A DNA stretch of 64,000 nucleotides from Inediibacterium massiliense (GCF_001282725.1 NZ_LN876587.1:346074-410073), one strand, 5' to 3'. Numbered from the stretch's first letter, positions 28,205-37,849 are shown. Program-made: numbers and translations. Notes: generated from the sequence alone by a model not told the origin.

Positions 28205-28891
28205 ATGAAAAAAAAATTTATGATGATGAGTAAGGTCATAATTATTGTATTTGTTCCTGTGGTTATTTTACTTTGTAGTTTAAAGGAATACGCATTGAAT
28301 GAAAATTTTTATATGAATGAATTTAAAAAATATCATATTGGTCAAAATACAAATATAGATGATGAATCACTACATGAAATTGCAAAAGGAATTGTAGATT
28401 ATTTAAAAGATGATCAAAAAGATTTAATAATCTTTGTAGAAAAAAATGGAAAAAGAATAGAAGCTTTTAATCATAAGGAAAAACTTCATATGAAAGATGT
28501 GAAAGTTCTTTTTCAAAGAGGATATTTTTTGAAGAATCTAGGTTTTTGTTTCATAGGGTTTGCTTTTTTTGTGATGATTGGATGTTCAGGTATTTGGAAG
28601 AAAGTCCTTGGTAAAAGTTTAATGAAATCAAGTGTCTTATCTTTTGTTTTTGTATTTTGTTTGTATGTATTGATGAAAATCAATTTTTATAGATATTTTA
28701 CATATTTTCATAAAATCTTTTTTAACAATGATTTATGGTTATTAAATCCTAAAACAGATCTATTGATTCAAATTCTGCCATTAGAATTTTTTATAGATAT
28801 TGCTCAAAGGACATTGATTCTTTTTTTAGGAATAATGTTTTTGGTGGGAATCATTGGATTTGTTGTATTCAAACATTTTGTGAAAAGATAA
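28205..28891 (+). CDS. TIGR01906/DUF1461 family integral membrane protein
   Basis: 228 residues with a signal-anchor-like helix (about 10-27) and four more hydrophobic helices (about 110-135, 140-160, 195-222). The loop FTYFHKIFFNNDLWLLNPKTD and FFIDIAQRT match the conserved segments of the DUF1461 family. Function is unknown. It starts 26 bases after ahbB and could be read with that operon. Confidence 0.8.
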   Translation: MKKKFMMMSKVIIIVFVPVVILLCSLKEYALNENFYMNEFKKYHIGQNTNIDDESLHEIAKGIVDYLKDDQKDLIIFVEKNGKRIEAFNHKEKLHMKDVKVLFQRGYFLKNLGFCFIGFAFFVMIGCSGIWKKVLGKSLMKSSVLSFVFVFCLYVLMKINFYRYFTYFHKIFFNNDLWLLNPKTDLLIQILPLEFFIDIAQRTLILFLGIMFLVGIIGFVVFKHFVKR

Positions 28892-28981
28892 TAACAAAAT
28901 ATAGATTGAAAAGTCTAAAGGATTGCTCTGAAATTATATCTAGTATATAATTTGTGTAGAAAAAAGAAAGGATGATTACAT

Positions 28982-29500
28982 ATGCAAAATCCTATAGTAA
29001 CCATACAAATGGAGAATAGGGGACAAATTAAAGTAGAATTATATCCAGAAATTGCACCAAATACAGTGAATAATTTTATATCTTTAGTACAAAAAGGTTT
29101 CTATGATGGACTCATTTTTCACAGGGTCATTCCAGGATTTATGATTCAAGGGGGATGCCCAGAAGGAATTGGAACAGGAGGACCAAGATATACTATAAAA
29201 GGTGAATTTAGCTCTAATGGATTTTCTAATGCTTTAAAACATCAAAGAGGAGTTATTTCTATGGCAAGAGCTGCTCATCCTGATTCAGCGGGATCACAAT
29301 TTTTTATTATGCATGAGGATTCTCCTCATTTGGATGGAGAATATGCAGCCTTTGGAAAAGTTATAGAAGGAATAGAAGAAGTAGATAGAATTGCAAAGGC
29401 AAGAACGAATTTTCAAGATAAACCATTAGAAGAAGAAAAAATGGAAAAAGTAATTGTAGAATTATTTGGAGAAGAATATAAAGAGCCTGAAACCATATAA
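28982..29500 (+). CDS. Cyclophilin-type peptidyl-prolyl isomerase
   Basis: 172 residues. Catalytic and binding motifs are visible: IFHRVIPGFMIQGGCPEGIGTGGP (Arg and Phe in the active site), SMARAAHPDSAGSQFFIM, and HLDGEYAAFGKVIEG. There is no signal peptide, so it is a cytoplasmic folding helper. A good promoter lies upstream: TTGCTC (28923-28928), 17 bases, TATAAT (28946-28951). GAAAGGATG precedes the ATG. Confidence 0.95.
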   Translation: MQNPIVTIQMENRGQIKVELYPEIAPNTVNNFISLVQKGFYDGLIFHRVIPGFMIQGGCPEGIGTGGPRYTIKGEFSSNGFSNALKHQRGVISMARAAHPDSAGSQFFIMHEDSPHLDGEYAAFGKVIEGIEEVDRIAKARTNFQDKPLEEEKMEKVIVELFGEEYKEPETI

Positions 29501-29531
29501 AAAGCTGGCACATGCCAGCTTTTTATATGGT
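29492..29531. terminator. Perfect bidirectional terminator
   Basis: ACCATATAAAAAGCTGGCA and TGCCAGCTTTTTATATGGT form a 19-base perfect stem (29492-29531) with loop CA. It contains both stop codons of the convergent cyclophilin and Nudix genes. Confidence 0.92.
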
Positions 29532-29906
29532 TTGTTTGATCATTTCTATAGCCTTTTGAAAAACCTCTTTTTCAGGCGATAGAGGTTTTGGAAGGGTATC
29601 TATAGTAAACCATTTTACTTCCGTACTTTCAAAGCTACATTGTATTTCTCCTGATATATATTCACATGCATAAACACGAATATAAGAATGACTATATTGA
29701 TCTTCATAAGTAAAATGATGAATTTCTTCTAAGGCTCTACATTCTATTCCAGTTTCCTCAAATACTTCTCTACAAACCGTTTCTTCAATGGTTTCGCCAG
29801 GATCAGAAAAACCTCCAGGGGGACCCCAAATCATAGGATGCCATTTACGGTGAACCAATAAAATTTTATTTTCTTTGATTACAATACCAAGACCTGCAGT
29901 TTGCAT
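29523..29906 (-). CDS. Nudix hydrolase
   Basis: 127 residues. The full Nudix box is present: G-x5-E-x7-REVFEETGI, from GGFSDPGETIEETV onward. It probably sanitises or recycles a nucleoside diphosphate derivative; the substrate is not predictable. Start at 29906 after GAGGTGATC; a GTG at 29915 lies inside this site. Confidence 0.9.
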   Translation of the reverse strand: MQTAGLGIVIKENKILLVHRKWHPMIWGPPGGFSDPGETIEETVCREVFEETGIECRALEEIHHFTYEDQYSHSYIRVYACEYISGEIQCSFESTEVKWFTIDTLPKPLSPEKEVFQKAIEMIKQTI

Positions 29907-29928
29907 ATTGATCACCTCTTAAAAGAAT

Positions 29929-29948
29929 TAGCCAGGAAAACCTGGCTA
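29929..29948 (-). terminator. Terminator of fba
   Basis: TAGCCAGG-AAAA-CCTGGCTA. On the minus strand it is 6 bases after the fba stop codon, with TTTT in its loop and a short T/A-rich tail (TTCTTTT) after the stem. Confidence 0.75.
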
Positions 29949-29953
29949 TTCAT

Positions 29954-30886
29954 TTATTTCAATGTATTGCTTGAACCTAAAACATTTTTAATTTTATGTT
30001 GTACCATCTTTTGGATCGCATCTCTAGCAGGCCCAAGATATTTTCTAGGATCAAATTCTTCAGGATGCTCGATAAGGAATTTTCTAACAGCAGCAGTCAT
30101 AGCAAGTCGTAAATCTGTATCAATATTTACTTTACATACACCAAGATTTGCTGCTTGTCTAATCATTTCTTCAGGAACTCCTTGAGCACCAGGGATATTT
30201 CCTCCAAATTCATTACAAGCTTTTACAAATTCAGGTAAAACAGTAGACGCTCCATGTAAAACAAGTGGTGTATTTGGAAGAAGTTTTGTGATTTTTTCTA
30301 ATCTTTCAAAGTCTAATCTTGGTTCTCCTTTAAATTTATAAGCGCCATGACTTGTACCGATGGCAATAGCTAAAGAATCTACACCTGTTCTTTCTACAAA
30401 TTCAACAGCTTCATCTGGGTCTGTAAAAGTTGCATCTTTTTCATTTACTTTTACTGCATCTTCAATTCCTGCAAGTTTTCCAAGTTCTGCTTCTACTACA
30501 ACACCTTTTGCATGAGCATATTCTACAACCTTTTTAGTAACAGCGATATTTTCTTCAAATGGATACTTAGATCCATCAATCATAACAGAACTAAAACCAT
30601 CATCAATACATGCTTTACAAATTTCAAAATCTTCTCCATGATCAAGGTGTAGAACAATATCTAGTCCACTATCTTCTATAGCAGCTTCTACTAATTTTTT
30701 AAGATAAATTGGACTTGCATATTTTCTTGCTCCAGCAGAAACTTGTAAAATAAGAGGAGATTTCTCTTGTTTTGCAGCTTCTATGATTCCTTGAATGATT
30801 TCCATATTATTTACATTGAATGCACCAATAGCATATTGTCCTTTTTGTGCATCCTTAAACATTTGAGTAGATGTAACTAATGGCAT
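29954..30886 (-). CDS. fba: Class II fructose-1,6-bisphosphate aldolase
   Basis: 310 residues. Zinc ligands and phosphate-binding motifs are visible: LHLDHGEDF (His), EAELG, GTSHGAYK (His), VLHGAS (His) and NIDTDLR. It cleaves fructose-1,6-bisphosphate to dihydroxyacetone phosphate and glyceraldehyde-3-phosphate in the cytoplasm. TAGGAGGGT lies before the ATG. A TATACT box at about 30933 on the minus strand may be its -10. Confidence 0.96.
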   Translation of the reverse strand: MPLVTSTQMFKDAQKGQYAIGAFNVNNMEIIQGIIEAAKQEKSPLILQVSAGARKYASPIYLKKLVEAAIEDSGLDIVLHLDHGEDFEICKACIDDGFSSVMIDGSKYPFEENIAVTKKVVEYAHAKGVVVEAELGKLAGIEDAVKVNEKDATFTDPDEAVEFVERTGVDSLAIAIGTSHGAYKFKGEPRLDFERLEKITKLLPNTPLVLHGASTVLPEFVKACNEFGGNIPGAQGVPEEMIRQAANLGVCKVNIDTDLRLAMTAAVRKFLIEHPEEFDPRKYLGPARDAIQKMVQHKIKNVLGSSNTLK

Positions 30887-31201
30887 AATATAACCCTCCT
30901 ATATTAAATATGATAGATATCTATATAAAGTATAACACAAAAGTTATATAGAATATACTATTTAAGCGAGAAAATAGAAATATGTACATTATTGTCCATA
31001 TAACCTATCTAATTGTAATTATATAACAATAAATTTAAAAATACCACAAAAAGTACTTTGAATTTCTTAAGTTTTTAGGTAAAATAGTAAATAGATAGAT
31101 ATAAACTTTATGATCTTATAATATTATAGTATAATAAGATAAAAGGAAAAAAATACATGCACTAAAAATAAAAGTGTAAAATGATAGGAGGATGAAAAGT
31201 G
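30887..31201. other. Divergent intergenic region between fba and pssA
   Basis: A 315-base gap holding the upstream regions of two divergent genes. It is AT-rich with several TATAAT-like sequences (for example near 31134) but no clear single promoter, and no hairpin or small gene was seen. Confidence 0.5.
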
Positions 31202-31714
31202 ATGTATAAAAGGCAAATACCCAATCTATTTACACTTTTGAATCTGATCTTAGGGATTTTGTCAATTCTTTTTATATTTGAAGAAAGTTATGTAGTCTCA
31301 GCTGTTTTGATTATTATTGCAGGAATGATGGATAGAATGGATGGTAAGATGGCAAGAAAGCTTGATGTAGTAAGTGATTTTGGAAAGGAATTAGATTCTT
31401 TATGTGATCTTATTTCCTTTGGATTGGCACCTGCTCTTTTAATGTGGCATTTAAACTTAATGGAACTAGGAGATATAGGAATTATAGTAACACTTATTTT
31501 TGTTGTTTGTGGGACCATAAGACTTGCCAGATACAATATTACAGATTTTGAAGGAGTGTACTTAGGTATTCCGATTACCATCTGTGGAGGACTTGTAGCA
31601 CTTATGTCATTATATTCTACCAAGTATGTAGCAAATTTAAACTTTTTGTTAATTACTATGTTATTTTTATCCTATGCTATGATTAGTAAAAAGATCAGAC
31701 TCAAAAAAAGATAG
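31202..31714 (+). CDS. pssA: CDP-diacylglycerol-serine O-phosphatidyltransferase
   Basis: 170 residues, five or six membrane helices. The CDP-alcohol phosphotransferase motif is present as DRMDGKMAR, then G and two D (FGKELDSLCD). It makes phosphatidylserine for membrane lipid synthesis. No phosphatidylserine decarboxylase is next to it. ATAGGAGG precedes; ATG at 31202 is preferred over the GTG at 31199 on spacing (9 versus 6 bases). Confidence 0.92.
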   Translation: MYKRQIPNLFTLLNLILGILSILFIFEESYVVSAVLIIIAGMMDRMDGKMARKLDVVSDFGKELDSLCDLISFGLAPALLMWHLNLMELGDIGIIVTLIFVVCGTIRLARYNITDFEGVYLGIPITICGGLVALMSLYSTKYVANLNFLLITMLFLSYAMISKKIRLKKR

Positions 31715-31718
31715 TAAA

Positions 31719-31747
31719 AAACCCACCTATAATGGTGGGTATCCTTT
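31719..31747 (+). terminator. Terminator after pssA
   Basis: ACCCACC (31721-31727) pairs with GGTGGGT (31734-31740), with an A-run before and a short T-rich tail after. Confidence 0.8.
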
Positions 31748-31788
31748 TGTCTGAAAATGGAAATGCTAGAAAAAAGGAGAGTTTACAT

Positions 31789-33126
31789 ATGAGATTACCT
31801 CAAAAGTTTATAGATAAAATGAAGGATTTACTAAAAGATGAATATGGAGATTTTCTAGCTTCTTATGAAAAAAAATATTTCACAGGATTGAGAATCAATA
31901 CGTTAAAAATTTCTGTAGAAGAATTTTTAAAGATTTCTCCTTTTTCTCTAAAACCTATTCCATGGTGTAAAGATGGATTTTATTTTGAAGAAGAAAGTCC
32001 TGCAAAACATCCTTATTATCATGCAGGGCTTTATTATATTCAAGAACCTAGTGCAATGGCACCCGTATCTTTTTTATCTCCAAATAAAGGAGAATATGTA
32101 TTAGATGTATGTGCAGCGCCAGGAGGAAAATCTGTTCAAATTGCAGATGCACTAAAAGGAGAAGGAGTACTTATTACAAATGATATAAACTTAAGTAGAG
32201 TAAAGGCTTTGATTAAAAATATAGAATTGTTTGGTATTAAAAATGCCATTGTGATGAACGAATCGATAGAAAAAATCAAAAAATATTTTCCATATTATTT
32301 TGACAAAATATTGGTAGATGCTCCTTGTTCAGGAGAAGGAATGTTTAGAAAAGATCCATCTATGATCAAAAGCTGGGAAAAGCATGATCATACTTATTAT
32401 GTTCCGATACAAAGGGAGATCATCAAAAATGTAGATGAACTTTTAAGAGGAGATGGAAGAGTGGTTTATTCTACTTGTACTTTTTCACCAGAAGAAAATG
32501 AAGAAATAATCAATGAGTTTTTAGAAGAAAATGAAGATTTTCATATCATAGATATTGAAAAGAAATATGGTATATCTAAAGGGATATCAAATAGAGATGA
32601 ACTTGGAAAATGTGCAAGGCTTTGGCCACATAAAGTAGAGGGTGAAGGACATTTTTTAGCTTTTATGGAGAAAACATCAGAGGAAGAAAAATATACTTAT
32701 AAAAGTGAAAAAATAAAAATTCCAAAGGAGTTTTATGATTTTGTCACTGAAAATCTTACTATTTCTATAGAAGGAGATTTTCAAATCCATAAGGATAATC
32801 TTTACAAAGTTCCAAAAGGATTGCCTAATATGAAGGGGCTAAAAGTATTAAGATCAGGATGGCTCTTAGGAACATTTAAAAAAAATAGATTTGAACCTAG
32901 TCATGCGTTGGCTATGGGACTTTGTATGAAGGATGCAAAAAGAGTTGTAAATTTTAATAAAGATGATTTTGAAGTGATTAAATATTTAAAGGGAGAAACC
33001 CTTCATACACAAGGGGAAAAAGGATGGACATTAGTATGTGTAGATGGATATCCGTTAGGATGGGCAAAGCATACAGGAAGTATATTAAAGAACTATTATC
33101 CTCCTGCTTGGAGATGGATGGATTAA
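31789..33126 (+). CDS. RsmF/NOL1-NOP2-Sun family RNA (cytosine-5) methyltransferase
   Basis: 445 residues. SAM-binding motif CAAPGGKSVQIA, motif IV DAPCSGEGMFRKDP and motif VI TCTFSPEENE supply the two catalytic cysteines. The C-terminal 160 residues resemble the RsmF/YebU accessory and PUA-like part (WLLGTFKKNRFEPSHALAMGL). The likely substrate is 16S rRNA or tRNA; which cytosine is not predictable. Start at 31789 after AAAAGGAGAG; the longer start at 31732 lies in the preceding terminator. Confidence 0.9.
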   Translation: MRLPQKFIDKMKDLLKDEYGDFLASYEKKYFTGLRINTLKISVEEFLKISPFSLKPIPWCKDGFYFEEESPAKHPYYHAGLYYIQEPSAMAPVSFLSPNKGEYVLDVCAAPGGKSVQIADALKGEGVLITNDINLSRVKALIKNIELFGIKNAIVMNESIEKIKKYFPYYFDKILVDAPCSGEGMFRKDPSMIKSWEKHDHTYYVPIQREIIKNVDELLRGDGRVVYSTCTFSPEENEEIINEFLEENEDFHIIDIEKKYGISKGISNRDELGKCARLWPHKVEGEGHFLAFMEKTSEEEKYTYKSEKIKIPKEFYDFVTENLTISIEGDFQIHKDNLYKVPKGLPNMKGLKVLRSGWLLGTFKKNRFEPSHALAMGLCMKDAKRVVNFNKDDFEVIKYLKGETLHTQGEKGWTLVCVDGYPLGWAKHTGSILKNYYPPAWRWMD

Positions 33127-33170
33127 TAAAATCCAGTAAGAGTCAATGCTCTTACTGGATTTTATTTTTA
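33126..33170. terminator. Bidirectional terminator
   Basis: ATAAAATCCAGTAAGAG (33126-33142) pairs with CTCTTACTGGATTTTAT (33149-33165), followed by T. It separates the methyltransferase from the convergent ABC exporter operon. Confidence 0.9.
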
Positions 33171-33201
33171 TCATTTAGTATGATCTATTTTTTAATGACC
33201 A

Positions 33202-34929
33202 TTATATTTGCCAGCTATTTACTTCATTTCTGTTGGATACAAAGGCTTTGTAAAGAGGAGATTTTTTTATCAATTCTTCATGAGTACCTTTAGCATCAAC
33301 TTTACCATCTTTAAGTACTATGATTTGATCTGCATTTCGTACGGTTTTTAACCTATGTGCGATCATGATAACAGTTTTATCTTTTGTAAGCTGTTCCATT
33401 GCATCTTGGAGTTTGCCTTCATTTTCTGGATCTACATTTGCGGTTGCTTCATCAAAAATGATAATGGGTGCGTTTTTAAGCATTGCCCTTGCAATAGATA
33501 TTCTTTGTTTTTCCCCTCCAGATAGATTTGCTCCACCCTCACCAACGACAGTATTGTACCCTTGAGGAAGGTTTGATATAAATTCGTGTGCCTGTGCTTT
33601 CTTAGCAGTTTTGATTACATCTTCGCGTGTTGCATGAGGACTTCCGAATTTTATATTATTTTCAATAGTATCCTCAAACAAATATACGTTTTGAAATACC
33701 ATACTTATATTTTCCATAAGGCTGTCAAGGGTGTAATCCTTGACATTTTTTCCTCCAACAAATACTTCTCCACTGTCCGTATCCCAAAATCTTGCTATGA
33801 GATTGCAAAGTGTTGTTTTACCAGAGCCTGATGGACCTACTATTGCTGTCATAGTATTTTGAGGAATCTTAAGATTTATATTGTCAAGCACTTGTTTTTT
33901 GTCATAAGAAAAACTTACATTCTTAAATTCTATACTTGAATCGTTTGCTTTTGTTTCATTTCCGTCTTGCATTACGGAAGTACTCAATGTTTCGTTTATT
34001 TTGTTCATGGAATGTTCTGTAATTCTAAGCTCTACTATGACACTTCCTGCACTTTTAAGGGGTACAAAAATCATAAATGAGGCAACAATCATCATTATGC
34101 AGTCTAAAAGCTCCATACTTCCGTTTAAATGAAAAGTTATAGAAGTGACTATCATGATGATGGCAAAAAGATCAATGGTGAATTGTTGTATAGGCATATA
34201 GCGTAGCATTCTTTTTTCCATAGCTATATTATATTTGCAACTGTCATCAATAGCCTTGTTCACCTTACTGCTTTGTCTATCTGTCAAATGAAATGCTTTT
34301 ATTACTGTCATTCCTTGTATTGCTTCAAGTACACTTTCAAGAAGATTGGACTGTGCAGTTTGCCTATCTACAGAAGCATATCTTGATTTCTTTTCGGTAA
34401 CTGATGTTGCAAAAAGATAAACAATGATTCCTGCCAATACTATAAGTCCTATTCTATAATCATAGAACAAAATGCTTAATGAAAATACAAGGGTATTAAA
34501 AAGTCCACCTAACATCAAAATAAGTATTCGGGGTGCTGAATTTTCCAAATCACTTGATACTGTTGTTGCAACCCCCGTAATATCTCCGACAGAATTTTTA
34601 TTGAAATATCCCATAGGCATTACTCTTAATCTGTCGCCTATTGAAACTCTTTTTTCAGCTACCATAAAGTAACCTATATGTGTCATTTGTAGCTGCCAAA
34701 AATATTGAATGATAATCTGACCTATAATGCTTATAAGCATAAGTCCTAGTGCGTAAAGGGACGTTTGTTTATTTGTATTATTTGATAGGATGGCTTTGAT
34801 GACTACAAATACTGCTCCGATTGAAAGGCTATTAAAAATTGCACGAATAAATCCCAATAGGATAGATTTGCGAATATTATTTTTTCCTGATTCTGAGAAT
34901 CGCCAAATCTCTTTTATTACATTAATCAT
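33202..34929 (-). CDS. ABC exporter, fused permease-ATPase, second subunit
   Basis: 575 residues. Six-helix permease (about 1-310) followed by a nucleotide-binding domain with Walker A GPSGSGKTT, Q-loop, signature LSGGEKQR, Walker B IIIFDEATAN and H-loop IAHRLK. It overlaps the upstream subunit gene by 8 bases. As a pair they fit the heterodimeric exporter type used for peptides, siderophores or drugs. Both ATPase sites look intact, so neither half is obviously degenerate. Confidence 0.93.
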   Translation of the reverse strand: MINVIKEIWRFSESGKNNIRKSILLGFIRAIFNSLSIGAVFVVIKAILSNNTNKQTSLYALGLMLISIIGQIIIQYFWQLQMTHIGYFMVAEKRVSIGDRLRVMPMGYFNKNSVGDITGVATTVSSDLENSAPRILILMLGGLFNTLVFSLSILFYDYRIGLIVLAGIIVYLFATSVTEKKSRYASVDRQTAQSNLLESVLEAIQGMTVIKAFHLTDRQSSKVNKAIDDSCKYNIAMEKRMLRYMPIQQFTIDLFAIIMIVTSITFHLNGSMELLDCIMMIVASFMIFVPLKSAGSVIVELRITEHSMNKINETLSTSVMQDGNETKANDSSIEFKNVSFSYDKKQVLDNINLKIPQNTMTAIVGPSGSGKTTLCNLIARFWDTDSGEVFVGGKNVKDYTLDSLMENISMVFQNVYLFEDTIENNIKFGSPHATREDVIKTAKKAQAHEFISNLPQGYNTVVGEGGANLSGGEKQRISIARAMLKNAPIIIFDEATANVDPENEGKLQDAMEQLTKDKTVIMIAHRLKTVRNADQIIVLKDGKVDAKGTHEELIKKSPLYKAFVSNRNEVNSWQI

Positions 34930-36673
34930 TTATATCGCCATCCTTTCCTCCAATATGTGCAGTCCACATGGATTTATAAAGTTCTGATTTCTGCAAAAGT
35001 TCCTCATGTGTTCCTGTCATTTCAAGGTTACCATTATTGATAAGTGCTATTTGATTGGCAGAAGTGATAGTTGATAATCTGTGAGCTATGACTATAAGGG
35101 TCTTTCCTTTTACAAGCTGATTGATTGAACGCTGAATAATCGCCTCATTTTCCGGATCGATATATGCCGTTGCTTCGTCAAGAATAATAATAGGTGCATT
35201 TTTAAGAATTGCTCTTGCTATAGCAATTCTTTGTCTTTCTCCTCCAGAAAGATGACCGCCTTTTCCTCCTACTATTGTATTGTACTTATTAGGTAACTGA
35301 TCTATAAAATCACATCCTGCTGATTTTGCAGCTTGATAAACTTCTTGATCTGTTGCGTAGGGATTGCCTGTGCGAATGTTATTCATGATCGTATCATCAA
35401 ATAAAAAATTGTCCTGTGATACATATGCTATTTTATTCGCCAAATCTTTTTGAGATATATCTTTTAAGTCAATACCTCCGATTGTAATTTTACCCTCTGT
35501 CACATCCCAAAATCCTGCAAGTAATTTTGCAAGAGTGGATTTGCCAGAGCCAGATGGACCTACAAATGCGGTAAAGGAATTTTGAGGAATAGTAAGGGAT
35601 ATATTGTTTACAACTAATAAGTCTTTTTCGTGATAGGAAAATCCTACGTTTTTAAATTCTATATGGTTTGATTTTATTTCTTTGCTTTTAGCAGGTCTTT
35701 TTAGTTCTTCCCAAGAAAGTATTTCTTTTACCATATTTATTGTAGTTTCTCCTATAGCTAAACTATCTACATAATCCATTGCATTGATGATGGGATCTAT
35801 TATACTCATTGAAACAATTATAATACTTATAAACTCAAGGCCTGTAAGACTTCCTGATGAATAAAATAAAAATCCGATAGGAAGTACCGTCACAAGAACG
35901 GCAGGACATATGATACGCATTGCGGAAATTGGCCACATACAAATTGTCATCCAATTATAATAAAAAGAAGCATTGTTAGTTACGGAAGAGGAATATTTGT
36001 CATAAGAGCTTGCACTTTGACTGAAAGCTTTTATGACTTCAATTCCCCCTATATATTCTACGATTGCATCATTCATTTCTTTTCCGATTTTTACAGATTT
36101 TTCGTATTGAATGGGATAAGTTTTCATTACAACTCCCATAAACGCCATTCCAACAGGAAGTGTGATCAGAGAAATAAGTGCCATTCGCCAATCTAGATAA
36201 AATAAATACATAAGTAAAAATAGTGGCCCTAAAATATTAGCAGTCATTTCAGGGATAAGGTGTGCAAAAGTGGTTTCAAGCCTTTCTACAAGGTCGACAA
36301 TAATGTTTTTAAGTCTACCCGAAGGAGTATCTAACAGTAAACCCATAGGAACTTTTTCTAATTTTTGCATTAATCTTTTTCTTATGTCTTTTAAAACTGT
36401 AAAGGTCATTTCGTGAGATTTACCTGTAGACAAATTGGCACCTAAAACTTTTATAATATAGCCCATAAAAGCAATAAGTACCCATTTCATATAAAAATCT
36501 TTTATTGCAATACCTGCTACTAATCCAGTAATAATTTTAGCTACTGCAAAATAAGGTATCATACCACCCATAACACCTAAAATGGCAAGTAAAATAGCTA
36601 CAGCAAAACCGCTTTTGTAAGGTTTTGCAAATTGTCCTATAAAGGATAGTGGACTTTCTTTTTTAGTTTTCAT
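34922..36673 (-). CDS. ABC exporter, fused permease-ATPase, first subunit
   Basis: 583 residues with the same plan. Walker A GPSGSGKST, signature LSGGERQR, Walker B IIILDEATAY and H-loop IAHRLS. The permease half begins KSGFAVAILLAILGVMGG. AAGGAGGAG lies before the start at 36673. It follows a TetR gene by 64 bases and is probably transcribed with it. Codon use looks somewhat less AT-rich than flanking genes, which may point to acquisition, but this was judged by eye. Confidence 0.93.
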   Translation of the reverse strand: MKTKKESPLSFIGQFAKPYKSGFAVAILLAILGVMGGMIPYFAVAKIITGLVAGIAIKDFYMKWVLIAFMGYIIKVLGANLSTGKSHEMTFTVLKDIRKRLMQKLEKVPMGLLLDTPSGRLKNIIVDLVERLETTFAHLIPEMTANILGPLFLLMYLFYLDWRMALISLITLPVGMAFMGVVMKTYPIQYEKSVKIGKEMNDAIVEYIGGIEVIKAFSQSASSYDKYSSSVTNNASFYYNWMTICMWPISAMRIICPAVLVTVLPIGFLFYSSGSLTGLEFISIIIVSMSIIDPIINAMDYVDSLAIGETTINMVKEILSWEELKRPAKSKEIKSNHIEFKNVGFSYHEKDLLVVNNISLTIPQNSFTAFVGPSGSGKSTLAKLLAGFWDVTEGKITIGGIDLKDISQKDLANKIAYVSQDNFLFDDTIMNNIRTGNPYATDQEVYQAAKSAGCDFIDQLPNKYNTIVGGKGGHLSGGERQRIAIARAILKNAPIIILDEATAYIDPENEAIIQRSINQLVKGKTLIVIAHRLSTITSANQIALINNGNLEMTGTHEELLQKSELYKSMWTAHIGGKDGDIND

Positions 36674-36737
36674 TTAAACTCCTCCTTTATTAGTTTATGT
36701 TAACTTTATGTGGGTTTAAAAAGAGATTTTGCCTTTT

Positions 36738-37355
36738 TTATTCTTTAAATATGTTCTTCCAACCGTAATTATAGAACTCGTTTAATTGAGTTATATACAC
36801 AATAGCTTGATCTTTTGGCATATGGTGTTTTACAACTTCGAATACACCGTTAAAAAATGCAGTTGTCAAAATATGAAGTAATTCATCTGAAAGTCTACCT
36901 TTCTCATAACAGTCGTTTCCAGTTTTTTTGATATAGAGTTTGGTGTATTCTTCCTCTAATTCAACCATTTTGTCTATGAAATACTTATACTTTGTTCCGT
37001 CAGAGCCTGTAACGAGAATTTTAAAAATATCAAAATGTTCATATATGTATTCAATCATACAAAATAGCTCTCCCGTTGAATAATCTTTTCTTATTTCAAT
37101 TTCTTCGTACACTTCCTTTTGGTTAAAATCTTCTAGAGATTCAAAAAAACTTTTGTTAAATTTGTCAAGTACAGGAGATACCACGGCAGAAAATAATTCC
37201 TCTTTGTTTGAAAAACGTGAGTATATGAGTCCAGTTGTAACCCTAGCTTTTTGTGCGATATTTCTTAAAGAAGCATCTTTAAATCCCTTTTGTAAAAATT
37301 CTTCCTTTGCATATTTCATTACATCATCGTAATTTTCTGAGAACGGTCTTGCCAA
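36738..37355 (-). CDS. TetR/AcrR-family regulator of the ABC exporter
   Basis: 205 residues from a TTG start with GGAGGTGG five bases before it. The helix-turn-helix is at about 8-50 (ASLRNIAQKARVTTGLIYSRFSNKEELF). The ligand-binding half is variable, as usual. A nine-residue longer product from ATG 37382 is possible, but that ATG lies inside the operator palindrome and has no ribosome site. It likely represses its own operon and is released by an exporter substrate. Confidence 0.88.
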   Translation of the reverse strand: MARPFSENYDDVMKYAKEEFLQKGFKDASLRNIAQKARVTTGLIYSRFSNKEELFSAVVSPVLDKFNKSFFESLEDFNQKEVYEEIEIRKDYSTGELFCMIEYIYEHFDIFKILVTGSDGTKYKYFIDKMVELEEEYTKLYIKKTGNDCYEKGRLSDELLHILTTAFFNGVFEVVKHHMPKDQAIVYITQLNEFYNYGWKNIFKE

Positions 37356-37372
37356 AATACCACCTCCAAAAT

Positions 37373-37404
37373 AAAATAACATCGTTATATAACAATGTTA
37401 TTTT
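37373..37404. promoter_or_regulatory. Probable TetR operator
   Basis: AAAATAACATCGTTAT followed by ATAACAATGTTATTTT, a 32-base palindrome with a single mismatch, located 18 bases before the TetR start codon. Size and position fit a TetR-dimer operator. Confidence 0.8.
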
Positions 37405-37479
37405 ATTACAAATGATATTAAAAGTCAATTGCAATTAAGAAATTGTTTAAATCAATAGAGAAAAATAAATGCGTGACGG

Positions 37480-37692
37480 GAGTGAATATATAAATTTATT
37501 AAAAAGCAAGAGAAGCAGAAATTCATGACCAAATGACAAGGATCAAAGTAGCTAGAGAAGAAGGAATAGAAGAAGGTAAAGTAGAGTTAGTAAAAAATTT
37601 ATTATTAGTTGGAGTAGATATAGAAAAAATTATAAAAGCTGCAGGATTTACTAAGGAAGATATAGAGAATATAGAAAAGAAAGTACACTAAT
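37480..37692 (+). pseudogene. Remnant of a third rpn gene (C-terminal part only)
   Basis: From 37481 the sequence matches the region upstream of the two intact rpn genes (GAGTGAATATAT, TTTATTAAAAAGCAAGAGA). It then jumps into the C-terminal coding region (GCAGAAATTCATGACC) at the shared 10-mer AAGCAAGAGA. About 780 bases are missing, including the nuclease core and normal start. The tail is intact for about 55 codons, lacks the GRQE repeats, and ends frameshifted by one added base (KKVH stop instead of KRKYTN). Confidence 0.85.
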
Positions 37693-37849
37693 TAGAATTT
37701 GTTCTTTGGGATGAATTCTTTTTTCATATTTATTAAAATGCATTGATATAGAAATGAAATAATCTATAGATAAAAGAATTTGATCAGTATGGATATTTAT
37801 ACCATAAAGTAAGTAGTGGTGCATCATAGCTTAGAACCTGTAACTTATG

